Positions 1-6,223 of a stretch of DNA of 13,133 bases are shown piece after piece. Origin of the DNA: Deltaproteobacteria bacterium (GTDB lineage: Bacteria; Desulfobacterota; Dissulfuribacteria; Dissulfuribacterales; JALVPX01); NCBI GenBank assembly GCA_027031565.1, contig JALVPX010000084.1, forward strand, positions 30,114-43,246, given 5' to 3'. Position 1 is the first letter of the stretch, and the number at the start of each line of letters is the position of its first letter. A model generated the notes under the pieces. The model was not told the DNA's origin. It did no database searches and saw only the letters and a list, made by a program, of their open reading frames with translations. A program made the position numbers and the translations under genes.

Positions 1-64
1 CTCTATGGAAATTTTATATATACCCACTGCGCTTATAACAGACAGCACTGTAAAAAGGAGCAGT

Positions 65-142
65 ATGAGCCCAAATATGAGTGAATATATCAAAAAGGCC
101 TTTTGTTTGGCATCCATGAAACGCTACTTTGCAAGAGATTGA
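65..142 (+). CDS. possible 25-residue leader peptide upstream of purD
   Basis: An ATG at 65 is preceded by a strong Shine-Dalgarno-like run (AAAAAGGAG, 52-60) at a good distance and opens a 25-codon frame ending in TGA at 140-142. The peptide starts MSPNMSEYIKK and is basic near its end (MKRYFARD). I recognise no family. It ends 68 bp before the likely purD start, so it could be a leader ORF of the purine operon or simply a chance frame. The good ribosome site is the only direct support. The stop codon lies inside a TTGACA hexamer that may be a -35 element. Confidence 0.3.
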   Translation: MSPNMSEYIKKAFCLASMKRYFARD

Positions 143-167
143 CATGAAAATACCATCTCGATAGGCT
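139..167 (+). promoter_or_regulatory. possible promoter of the purD operon
   Basis: A perfect TTGACA lies at 139-144. The best-spaced -10 (17 bp away, TAGGCT at 162-167) matches TATAAT poorly, so this is a weak call resting on the -35 alone. A 6-bp inverted repeat (GCACAT at 172-177, ATGTGC at 188-193) would lie in the 5' leader just before the purD ribosome-binding site. No purine riboswitch core was recognised. Confidence 0.3.
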
Positions 168-210
168 GTGTGCACATTTTTCACACCATGTGCGGGGAGA
201 GTATACAAAA

Positions 211-1494
211 ATGGATAAGAAAATCTTGGTGATAGGATCTGGCGGAAGGGAACACGCCTTGTGCTGGAAGCTCAGCCAAAGCCCGAAGGTAGCCAAGGTA
301 TATTGTGCTCCAGGCAATGCAGGCATAAAACAGCATGCGCAATGTATTGACATAAAGGCCAGCGACCTTCCGGGACTGGCCTCTTTTGCTGCAAGCGAGG
401 GCATAGACATAACGGTGGTAGGGCCGGAAGATCCGCTGGCCAATGGAATTGTCGATGTTTTCAGGGAAAAGGGACTGACCATATTCGGCCCCACGAAAAA
501 GGCGGCCCAGATAGAGGCCAGCAAGGTCTTCACAAAAAGAATTCTAGAAAGGGCCGGGGCGCCGACTGCCTCATACAAGGTCTTCACTGATCCAGATGAG
601 GCAAGGAATTACATAGTGGAAAAGGCTGACATCCCGGTGGTAATCAAGGCGGATGGTTTGGCTGCAGGCAAAGGCGTGATCGTGGCAAGGAGTCTCAATG
701 AGGCCCTGGATGCCGTGGATCTTATACTTGTGAAAAGGGCCTTTGGCGATGCCGGTAACAAGCTCATAGTGGAAGAGTGCCTGAAGGGAGAAGAAGCGTC
801 ATTCATGGCGATCACAGACGGCTTCACAGTGCTTCCCCTCGCCACGTCCCAGGATCACAAACCGGTTTATGATAATGACGAGGGCCCCAATACAGGCGGC
901 ATGGGTGCCTATTCACCAGCCCCAGTGGTCACCGAGGATCTCTTCGAGAAGGTTATGGAGCAGGTTATGATCCCCACTGTCAAGGCCATGGCAGATGAAT
1001 CCGCACCATATAAAGGCGTGCTTTATGGTGGCCTGATGATAGATGACGGGGTGCCCAACGTGCTCGAATTCAACTGCCGCTTTGGAGACCCTGAGGCACA
1101 GCCGATATTGATGCGGCTCAAGACAGATCTACTGGACCTCATCGAGGCAGCTCTTTCGGAAAAACTGGATAGTGTTACACCGGCGTGGGACAACAGGGCT
1201 GCTGTATGCGTCGTACTGGCTTCGGCTGGATATCCGGGAAGCTATGAAACAGGAAAGGAAATCCATGGGCTTGAAGACGTAGAAAAGATGGAAGATGTCA
1301 TGGTGTTCCATGCGGGAACTGCGCTCAAGGACGGGAAGTATGTTACTGCTGGAGGAAGGGTTTTGGGCGTGACAGCCCTCGGAAACACCATCAAGGAGGC
1401 CATAGACCGCGCCTATGATGCTGTATCAAAGATTTCATGGGAAGGCATGCATTACCGAACTGATATTGGCAGAAAGGCCTTGAAATACATTTAA
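211..1494 (+). CDS. purD: phosphoribosylamine-glycine ligase (GARS)
   Basis: PurD joins glycine to 5-phosphoribosylamine using ATP, giving glycinamide ribonucleotide, the second step of purine synthesis in the cytosol. The sequence shows the N-terminal GSGGREHAL motif, an ATP-grasp core, the signature DEGPNTGGMGAYSPAP and the metal-site motif EFNCRFGDPEAQP. From ATG 211 the protein has 427 residues, the normal length for a monofunctional PurD. I chose ATG 211 over GTG 190 because GGGGAGAG at 194-201 sits 9 bases before it and the family normally begins right at the KILVIGSGGREHA strand. purE follows 12 bp downstream with its ribosome site overlapping the purD stop, so the two are co-transcribed. 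No frameshift or missing motif was seen. Confidence 0.96.
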   Translation: MDKKILVIGSGGREHALCWKLSQSPKVAKVYCAPGNAGIKQHAQCIDIKASDLPGLASFAASEGIDITVVGPEDPLANGIVDVFREKGLTIFGPTKKAAQIEASKVFTKRILERAGAPTASYKVFTDPDEARNYIVEKADIPVVIKADGLAAGKGVIVARSLNEALDAVDLILVKRAFGDAGNKLIVEECLKGEEASFMAITDGFTVLPLATSQDHKPVYDNDEGPNTGGMGAYSPAPVVTEDLFEKVMEQVMIPTVKAMADESAPYKGVLYGGLMIDDGVPNVLEFNCRFGDPEAQPILMRLKTDLLDLIEAALSEKLDSVTPAWDNRAAVCVVLASAGYPGSYETGKEIHGLEDVEKMEDVMVFHAGTALKDGKYVTAGGRVLGVTALGNTIKEAIDRAYDAVSKISWEGMHYRTDIGRKALKYI

Positions 1495-1506
1495 GAGGAG
1501 GCAAAG

Positions 1507-1959
1507 ATGGTCAGGGTAGGAATCTTGATGGGAAGCGAAAGCGATCGTTCGGTAATGGAAGAATCTGTTAAGATTTTGAATAACTTTGGTGTAGAATGCG
1601 AGCTCATCGTGGCATCTGCCCACAGGACTCCGGAAAAGGTCCAAGCCTATGCTAAAGGGGCCAGAAAGCGGGGAATCAAGGTACTGATTGCCGGAGCCGG
1701 AATGGCAGCACACCTTGCAGGCGCAGTGGCAGCCCACACAACCTTGCCTGTAATAGGCGTACCCATTGACTCATCTCCCTTAAACGGCCTTGATTCGCTC
1801 TTGTCAACAGTGCAGATGCCCCCGGGCATTCCTGTAGCTGCCATGGCAATAGGCCGGGCCGGGGCCAAGAATGCCGCTTATCATGCCCTTGCCATCCTTG
1901 CCGCAACAGACCCGGTAATTGAAAAAAAGCTCGAAGACTTCAGGCAAAGCTTTAAATAA
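1507..1959 (+). CDS. purE: N5-carboxyaminoimidazole ribonucleotide mutase (PurE)
   Basis: PurE forms 4-carboxy-5-aminoimidazole ribonucleotide in purine synthesis. Visible landmarks are the phosphate-binding GSESDRSVM near the start, SAHRTPEKV at the active site, the glycine-rich AGAGMAAHLAGAVAAHT segment carrying the catalytic His, and the LLSTVQMPPGIPV and GAKNAA motifs. The protein has 150 residues, normal for bacterial PurE. The ribosome site AAGAGGAGG overlaps the purD stop. PurE enzymes come as class I (mutase, partnered with PurK) or class II (direct carboxylase). No purK is in this window, and I cannot settle the class by eye; the overall look suggests class I. Confidence 0.95.
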   Translation: MVRVGILMGSESDRSVMEESVKILNNFGVECELIVASAHRTPEKVQAYAKGARKRGIKVLIAGAGMAAHLAGAVAAHTTLPVIGVPIDSSPLNGLDSLLSTVQMPPGIPVAAMAIGRAGAKNAAYHALAILAATDPVIEKKLEDFRQSFK

Positions 1960-1965
1960 AGAGGC

Positions 1966-2586
1966 ATGCTCCCTCCTGATCAAGATGCGGTTAAGAAGGC
2001 CGTCTTTGTCTTAAAGAAAGGCGGCGTCATTGCCTTCCCTACAGAGACCAGCTACGGGCTTGGAGCCTCAATATATGCACCAGAGGCGCTCGAAAGGATC
2101 TACGAAATCAAAAAGCGCCCCAAAGACAAACCTCTGCTGGTGATTATTTCCAGCCTTGAACAACTGGACCAGCTGGCTGCAGAAACAACACCAGCTGCCA
2201 AAATTATCATGGAAAGGTTCTGGCCAGGCCCGGTAACGCTCTTGTTCAAGGCCAGGCGCGGGCTCCACCAGGCCCTAACCGGCAATACGGGCAAAGTGGG
2301 TGTAAGGCTGTCGTCTAACCCTTGGGCCAAGGCCATTGTATCGGAGCTGGGTTTTCCCATCACTGCCACCAGCTGCAACCTTGCCGGCGAGCCGCCTGCA
2401 AATTCCCCGGCAGAGGTGAAGGAAAGGCTTGGGGAGCACGCTGTCGACTATGTATGCCCTGCCGGCAAAACCCCCGGGGGCCTGCCTTCCACAATAGTCG
2501 ATACAACCACCTGGCCCCCTACAATAGTCAGACCTGGAGCCGTTGATCCAGCAGATATTCTGCGCGAATGTGGGAAAGCGCCCTGA
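1966..2586 (+). CDS. tsaC: L-threonylcarbamoyladenylate synthase (TsaC/Sua5/YrdC family)
   Basis: This enzyme makes threonylcarbamoyl-AMP from threonine, bicarbonate and ATP, the first step of t6A37 modification of tRNAs that read ANN codons. The YrdC fold is shown by GGVIAFPTETSYGLG near residue 20, the KKRPKDKPLLV nucleotide/threonine-binding motif, RFWPGPVTLLF, ITATSCNLAGEPP and STIVDTT. Its 206 residues match the short TsaC form without the C-terminal Sua5 domain. It starts 6 bp after purE, so it is probably co-transcribed. The GAGG at 1961-1964 is only one base from the ATG, an unusually close ribosome site, but no better in-frame start precedes the YrdC core. The last 59 bp overlap the 3' end of the convergent ttcA-like gene. 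Confidence 0.93.
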   Translation: MLPPDQDAVKKAVFVLKKGGVIAFPTETSYGLGASIYAPEALERIYEIKKRPKDKPLLVIISSLEQLDQLAAETTPAAKIIMERFWPGPVTLLFKARRGLHQALTGNTGKVGVRLSSNPWAKAIVSELGFPITATSCNLAGEPPANSPAEVKERLGEHAVDYVCPAGKTPGGLPSTIVDTTTWPPTIVRPGAVDPADILRECGKAP

Positions 2587-3268
2587 AGATATTGGACCTT
2601 GCCTTGGGATTCTTTTGGTAGAAGGAGTTGAGCAGCTCCCTGATATGCCTCCTCGAACTTTGAGACGAAGATGGACACCGATTTTCAACCCTGGGCAAGC
2701 CGAGCCTCTTGACATATCTGCTGATTTTGTTTTTTTGCACAAAGGCCAGGGGCCTTATCAGGGTTATTTTGCCGCCGAACATCTCCTGCCTGGGCATCAT
2801 TGTGCTCATTTCGCCTGCATTGCAGACGTTGATGAAAAAGGTCTCGATCAAGTCATCCATATTGTGACCAAGGGCGATCTTGTTGCAACCAAAGGCATCT
2901 GCTATCTCAAACAGGCGCTTCCGCCTGAGATGAGAGCACAAAAAACAGGGACTATTTTCCCGATTAAAGGAGGTATGGGCAACGACCCCGAAGTCTGTCT
3001 TTTCCACATGAAAGCTTAAGCCAAATGAGCCCAGATAAGGATAAAGCGCCTGCTGCGTCAATGATACAAAGCCCATATCGAGATATACTGCAACCAAGTC
3101 ATAGTTTATGGGCGCCTTTTTCCTCCATTCATGGAGCATGTACAACATGAGCGAACTATCTTCGCCGCCGGATACCGCAGCCAATATCCTGTCTCCATGG
3201 CAAAGCAATTGATAGTCGTGAATTGCCTTGCCCACCTTTCTGCTGATTTCCTTTTTGAGGGATGCCAT
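2528..3268 (-). CDS. ttcA: TtcA-family tRNA 2-thiocytidine biosynthesis protein
   Basis: TtcA-type proteins are ATP-dependent, Fe-S cluster enzymes that thiolate tRNA; the best-known member modifies C32. The 246-residue product has a PP-loop SGGEDS at residues 33-38 (often SGGKDS, so K to E here), the paired cysteines CFLC at 108-111, GHNMDDLIETFFINV at about 134-148, and a third conserved cysteine at 198 (RCPSSSQSSR). This three-cysteine layout matches the cluster ligands of E. coli TtcA. The ATG at 3268-3266 has only a weak upstream ribosome site. The gene is convergent with tsaC and overlaps its end. The exact target base is not shown by the sequence; a paralogous thiolase with another target remains possible. 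Confidence 0.87.
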   Translation of the reverse strand: MASLKKEISRKVGKAIHDYQLLCHGDRILAAVSGGEDSSLMLYMLHEWRKKAPINYDLVAVYLDMGFVSLTQQALYPYLGSFGLSFHVEKTDFGVVAHTSFNRENSPCFLCSHLRRKRLFEIADAFGCNKIALGHNMDDLIETFFINVCNAGEMSTMMPRQEMFGGKITLIRPLAFVQKNKISRYVKRLGLPRVENRCPSSSQSSRRHIRELLNSFYQKNPKARSNIFRALSHIRAEYLLDQRLQV

Positions 3269-3287
3269 ATGGGAACGCGAAAAAAGG

Positions 3288-3303
3288 CTTTATTTAAAGG
3301 CAA
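3288..3303 (+). repeat. 16-bp direct repeat, copy 1
   Basis: The 16-mer CTTTATTTAAAGGCAA occurs here, in the leader of the reverse-strand ttcA gene, and again exactly at 3600-3615 inside the mltG membrane-segment codons. The copies are in the same orientation, 312 bp apart. The core TTTAAA is palindromic and AT-rich, so the match may be chance. Confidence 0.5.
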
Positions 3304-3408
3304 AAATCACCTATGTTTGACGGCTGTAGCAGCGGGCGCCAATTCTTTGGGCACGGCACAACTTGATTTCTTCGCATCCCGGGCCCCGGGAATAAGTCCA
3401 GTGAATAT

Positions 3409-3501
3409 TCAAGGGTAACGGCTCTGGCTCCTGCTGCTTAAAACGAACCAGAGAGACAAAAGTACGAGTATAAAAAGCCAGAACACCCGGTCATATTTCA
3501 T
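3409..3501 (-). CDS. possible 30-residue membrane peptide upstream of ttcA
   Basis: A reverse-strand ATG (3501-3499), preceded by an AAGGA ribosome-site-like motif 9 bases upstream, opens a frame of 30 codons ending in TGA (3411-3409). The peptide has a short charged head (MKYDR), a clear hydrophobic segment (VFWLFILVLLSLWFVL) and a basic tail (SSRSQSRYP), the design of a single-span small membrane protein with the tail on the positive, cytosolic side. It faces away from mltG, whose ATG lies 38 bp off, and leads toward ttcA. No family was recognised. After the TGA the same frame continues open for 33 more codons to a TGA at 3307; see the finding on this point. Confidence 0.35.
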   Translation of the reverse strand: MKYDRVFWLFILVLLSLWFVLSSRSQSRYP

Positions 3502-3539
3502 AGGCAATTGTCCTTGAAGGGCAAGATAATTTACATTTA

Positions 3540-4670
3540 ATGCAACTTAAGATCAAAATAGTAATATATACATCTATCGCTGTCACGGTACTTTTTGCCC
3601 TTTATTTAAAGGCAAGCAGGTTCTACCATGAATCCCTGCTCCCGGTCTCAGAGTCTAAGGCAGAAGTAGTCTTCAGGGTAGAACCGGGAAGCAGCTTCAA
3701 AGAAGTGGCAGAGAATCTTGAGCAACAAGGGCTGATCAGGTCCAAAAAGGCCTTCTTTCTCCTTGCCTGGCTGCAGGATGCCACCACGCGAATCCAGGCA
3801 GGTCTCTACAAGCTTTCTCCATCCCAATCTGCCAAGGCAATACTCGAAACCTTTTTAAAGGGAAAGACATGGGATGTCGTGCTCACTTTTCCAGAGGGCT
3901 ATAACATGTATCAGATCGCCAATGTCTTGGACAGGGCCGGCCTTGTCTCCAGGGAAGATTTCTTGAAGGCGGCGGAAGATCCAAAGTTGATGGCCTCGCT
4001 GAACATTCCTTCTGATCGGGCCGAGGGCTATTTGTTCCCAGACACCTATCTTTTCTCCCACGATGACACCCCTGAAAATTTTATCAGGTCCATGGTGGGA
4101 AGGTTCTGGAAGGTATGGGAGGATAATGATTTTGGCAAAAGGGCAGAGGAGCTCAAATTGACAATTCACGAAGTGGTAACCCTAGCGTCAATCGTAGAAA
4201 AAGAAGCAGTGGCAAATGAGGAAAGACCCGTGATAGCCTCTGTGTTCTGGAACAGGATCAAAAGAGGAATGCGTCTTCAATCTGATCCCACCGTCAAGTA
4301 TATAGCCTACGTCAATAAGCCAAGAAAGAGGCGGTGGAAATATCTCAAAAAGATCGCCAGCCCATACAACACTTACAAATACAAAGGCTTGCCCAAAGGC
4401 CCCATCGCGAATCCAGGCAGGGACGCCATTCGCGCAGTGCTCTATCCGGCAAATACAAACTACCTTTATTTTGTGTCGCAGAAAAATGGCCGCCACTATT
4501 TTTCCGTAACATTGAAGGAACATAACAGGGCAGTGAACAGGTTCCTCAAGTCGAAACGGCGCAAAAAGGCTGCCCGCGCTTCCAGGAGGTTACTCTCACC
4601 CCCTTATCCCACTTTGCACCACCCGGCGGATGCCTCTTCAGACAGTTCTTCTGTGATTACTGCCCAATAG
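3540..4670 (+). CDS. mltG: endolytic murein transglycosylase MltG (YceG-like)
   Basis: MltG cleaves nascent glycan strands at the membrane and is thought to end their extension. The 376-residue protein has an N-terminal membrane anchor (about residues 7-23), a LysM-like region, then the YceG catalytic domain. Visible motifs are EGYLFPDTY (162-170), LASIVEKEA (215-223) with the likely catalytic Glu220, RLQSDPTVKY, and the C-terminal GLPKGPIANPG and YLYFV. The last 40 residues are a basic, then Ser/Pro-rich tail not usual in the family. The ATG at 3540 has no good ribosome site nearby (GAAGGG is about 19 bases upstream), and an in-frame TAG at 3501 limits extension. It lies just before the dcw cluster but is separated from it by a hairpin and a strong promoter. 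Confidence 0.94.
   Translation: MQLKIKIVIYTSIAVTVLFALYLKASRFYHESLLPVSESKAEVVFRVEPGSSFKEVAENLEQQGLIRSKKAFFLLAWLQDATTRIQAGLYKLSPSQSAKAILETFLKGKTWDVVLTFPEGYNMYQIANVLDRAGLVSREDFLKAAEDPKLMASLNIPSDRAEGYLFPDTYLFSHDDTPENFIRSMVGRFWKVWEDNDFGKRAEELKLTIHEVVTLASIVEKEAVANEERPVIASVFWNRIKRGMRLQSDPTVKYIAYVNKPRKRRWKYLKKIASPYNTYKYKGLPKGPIANPGRDAIRAVLYPANTNYLYFVSQKNGRHYFSVTLKEHNRAVNRFLKSKRRKKAARASRRLLSPPYPTLHHPADASSDSSSVITAQ
3600..3615 (+). repeat. 16-bp direct repeat, copy 2
   Basis: Exact second copy of CTTTATTTAAAGGCAA (first copy at 3288-3303), here encoding part of the mltG membrane anchor (around ALYLKA). Confidence 0.5.
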
Positions 4671-4676
4671 TAACTA

Positions 4677-4715
4677 AAGGCTACCTCCAAAAAGACAATT
4701 TTTGGAAGTAGCCTT
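4677..4715 (+). terminator. long hairpin after mltG, possible terminator
   Basis: Arms 4677-4693 and 4699-4715 can pair over 17 bp with one C-A mismatch around a 5-base loop (GACAA). It starts 7 bases after the mltG stop, where a terminator is expected. There is no U-run directly after the 3' arm (AAATAAACCC follows), so it is not a textbook intrinsic terminator; it may instead protect the mltG mRNA 3' end. Confidence 0.6.
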
Positions 4716-4771
4716 AAATAAACCCAGCTGATTCAAAGAGAATCACTTATCGGTATTTTCAGCCTATCTCT

Positions 4772-4796
4772 TTAATTTTTTTATCAAAAAAATTAA
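4772..4796 (+). promoter_or_regulatory. AT-rich palindrome, likely UP element
   Basis: Two perfect 11-bp arms (TTAATTTTTTT and AAAAAAATTAA) flank ATC. The palindrome ends 3 bp before the -35 of the dcw promoter, about -64 to -40 relative to the expected transcript start, where an UP element would contact the RNA polymerase alpha subunit. A factor-binding site or a weak terminator are alternatives. Confidence 0.45.
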
Positions 4797-4799
4797 CAC

Positions 4800-4829
4800 T
4801 TGACACACTAAACTGGTCTCAAATATAGT
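4800..4829 (+). promoter_or_regulatory. sigma70-type promoter of the dcw operon
   Basis: TTGACA at 4800-4805 and TATAGT at 4824-4829 with an 18-bp spacer make a near-consensus promoter directed into mraZ. Transcription would start near 4836, inside the repeat array of the predicted MraZ operator, which also overlaps the -10. It is the only strong promoter visible before the closely packed genes that follow. Confidence 0.8.
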
Positions 4830-4861
4830 GGCTCATAGTGGGAAAAAGTGGTACAAAGAGG
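4825..4861 (+). promoter_or_regulatory. MraZ operator: four 10-bp direct repeats
   Basis: Four units begin at 4825, 4835, 4845 and 4855: ATAGTGGCTC, ATAGTGGGAA, AAAGTGGTAC, AAAGAGGTAG. The 10-bp phase puts all on one DNA face. MraZ proteins are known to bind such direct repeats (TGGGN-type in E. coli, AAAGTG-type in Mycoplasma) in front of their own gene. The array overlaps the -10, and the fourth unit also contains the mraZ Shine-Dalgarno GAGG. Autorepression by MraZ is inferred. Confidence 0.8.
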
Positions 4862-4867
4862 TAGCCA

Positions 4868-5308
4868 GTGTTTCGAGGCAGATCCAAGCACATGCTAGAC
4901 GCAAAGGGCAGGTTGAGCATACCTGCCAGGTTCAGGGATGTGCTTCGGGCTAAATATGATGGAGGAGGGTTGATAATCACCACCCGGCCCTCGTGCCTTG
5001 CTGCCTATCCCTTGGAAGAATGGCGCAAAATCGAAGAAAAATTTAGTCAATACAGGCTGGCTACGCCTGAAATAAGGGCTTATCAGCGTTTTTTCCTGGC
5101 AGGAGCAGTTGAATGCCCGATTGATGGACAAGGCAGGGTTTTGATTCCTGCGAGCCTGCGGCAGGAGGCCCAGCTGACCAAAGAGGTGGTGCTCTCTGGC
5201 ATGCTCAATCATTTCGAGATCTGGAGCAAAGACAAACTGGATAAAGAACTACAAAAGGCAAGGGATAATTTTGAAAAATATGAGCACATGGTTGCCCAAC
5301 TTGAATAG
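4868..5308 (+). CDS. mraZ: transcriptional regulator MraZ
   Basis: MraZ is a DNA-binding ring-forming protein of the AbrB-like fold that controls the dcw operon, usually by autorepression. The 146-residue product carries the two family repeats, LDAKGRLSIPARFR near residues 10-23 and IDGQGRVLIPASLR in the second half. The start is GTG at 4868, giving the family-typical MFRGRSKHMLD beginning, with GAGG (4858-4861) 6 bases upstream. Its likely operator lies directly before it. The 3' end overlaps the start of rsmH. Length and motifs are normal. Confidence 0.96.
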   Translation: MFRGRSKHMLDAKGRLSIPARFRDVLRAKYDGGGLIITTRPSCLAAYPLEEWRKIEEKFSQYRLATPEIRAYQRFFLAGAVECPIDGQGRVLIPASLRQEAQLTKEVVLSGMLNHFEIWSKDKLDKELQKARDNFEKYEHMVAQLE

Positions 5309-6212
5309 CGAAACCGGAAGGGCAACCGTAGGACATAAACCAGTGTTGCTGGAAGAGGTCCTGAAGGGCCTGAATCCAGGCAAGGGAAACGTGTTCATTG
5401 ACGGAACCGTGGGCCTGGGGGGGCACGCTGCTGCCTTGCTGGAACGCCATCCGGAAATAAAGCTCTTGATCGGATTCGACCTTGATCCCTACGCCCTTGA
5501 ACAGGCTGCTGCCAGGCTTGCACCTTACCAGAAAAAAGTACGCCTGATCCATGCGAACTATACAAAGATTCCAGAGTTTTTAGAGGCGGAATCCATTGGA
5601 CCTGTTGACGGCATCCTGCTTGACCTGGGGCTTTCGTCGTTTCAGCTGGATTCGTCCTCAAGGGGCTTCAGCTTCAGGCGGGATGAACCGCTGGACATGC
5701 GCATGGACCCAGATATGAAAGTCAGTGCAGCCGACATGGTGAACAGTCTGCCTGTGGAACAGCTTATTGAGCTGTTGAAAAACTACGGACAGGAGCGCTG
5801 GGCACCCAAAATTGCCCGTGCAATTGACAAGGAACGCAAAAAAAAGCCTATTCTCTCCACAAAGGAGCTGGCTGACATAGTTTTCAGCGCCATACCGAGA
5901 AAACATCATCCAAGGCGGATACATCCAGCCACAAAAACATTTCAAGCCCTCAGGATAGCGGTCAACAAGGAACTGGACAATCTGGCAGAGGCCTTGCGGA
6001 CCTTTCCCGGGTGTTTGAAGCCCCTAGGCAGACTCGTGGTCATTTCATTCCATTCCCTTGAGGATCGCCTGGTGAAACATTCCATGAGGAATGATCCCAG
6101 GCTCAGACCGATTACCAAGAAGCCGGTTACACCGTCAATTATCGAAACAGACCAAAATCCACGGGCGCGAAGCGCAAAACTGCGCATTGCTGAACGCATT
6201 GAAGATTCGTAA
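5271..6212 (+). CDS. rsmH: 16S rRNA (cytosine(1402)-N4)-methyltransferase RsmH
   Basis: RsmH (MraW) methylates N4 of C1402 in the 16S rRNA decoding centre using SAM. Motifs seen: HKPVLLEEVLKGL, the SAM loop DGTVGLGGHAAALLE, GFDLDPYAL, DGILLDLGLSSFQLD, RGFSFRRDEPLDMRMDP, NYGQERWAPKIARAI, RIHPATKTFQALRIAVN, VISFHSLEDRLVK and the C-terminal RARSAKLRIAER. The start is uncertain: TTG 5271 has AAGGGA five bases upstream, while ATG 5280 has the same site 14 bases away. Either overlaps the mraZ end (by 38 or 29 bp), suggesting translational coupling. The 313-residue length is normal. Confidence 0.95.
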   Translation: MKNMSTWLPNLNSETGRATVGHKPVLLEEVLKGLNPGKGNVFIDGTVGLGGHAAALLERHPEIKLLIGFDLDPYALEQAAARLAPYQKKVRLIHANYTKIPEFLEAESIGPVDGILLDLGLSSFQLDSSSRGFSFRRDEPLDMRMDPDMKVSAADMVNSLPVEQLIELLKNYGQERWAPKIARAIDKERKKKPILSTKELADIVFSAIPRKHHPRRIHPATKTFQALRIAVNKELDNLAEALRTFPGCLKPLGRLVVISFHSLEDRLVKHSMRNDPRLRPITKKPVTPSIIETDQNPRARSAKLRIAERIEDS

Positions 6213-6223
6213 AGGAGGTAACC

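Larger units (their letters stand above)
3269..3539. other. divergent intergenic region between ttcA and mltG
   Basis: This 271-bp stretch separates the divergent ttcA and mltG genes. Besides the possible small membrane ORF it contains a GC-rich inverted repeat (TCCCGG and CCGGGA around a 3-base loop, 3377-3391) and a TATAAA at 3469-3474 pointing toward mltG, without a convincing -35. No tRNA, terminator with a U-tract, or known riboswitch was recognised. Promoters for both flanking genes must lie in or near this stretch. Confidence 0.4.

Noticed and set aside
14..208. Reverse 64-codon frame before purD
   Set aside because: It has no ribosome site, no recognisable domain and overlaps the purD leader and start.
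190..210. GTG at 190 as the purD start
   Set aside because: The ribosome site at 194-201 would then lie inside the coding sequence, and the seven extra residues are not typical of PurD.
2543..3019. Forward open frame of 158 codons across the ttcA-like gene
   Set aside because: The reverse strand encodes a clear PP-loop thiolase with all cysteines; the forward product resembles nothing and has low plausibility.
3377..3391. GC-rich hairpin in the ttcA-mltG gap as an intrinsic terminator
   Set aside because: The stem is only 6 bp and no U-run follows on either strand.
3131..3418. Forward 95-codon frame running from inside ttcA into the intergenic region
   Set aside because: Its first part is antisense to ttcA, it has no ribosome site worth noting and no known domain.
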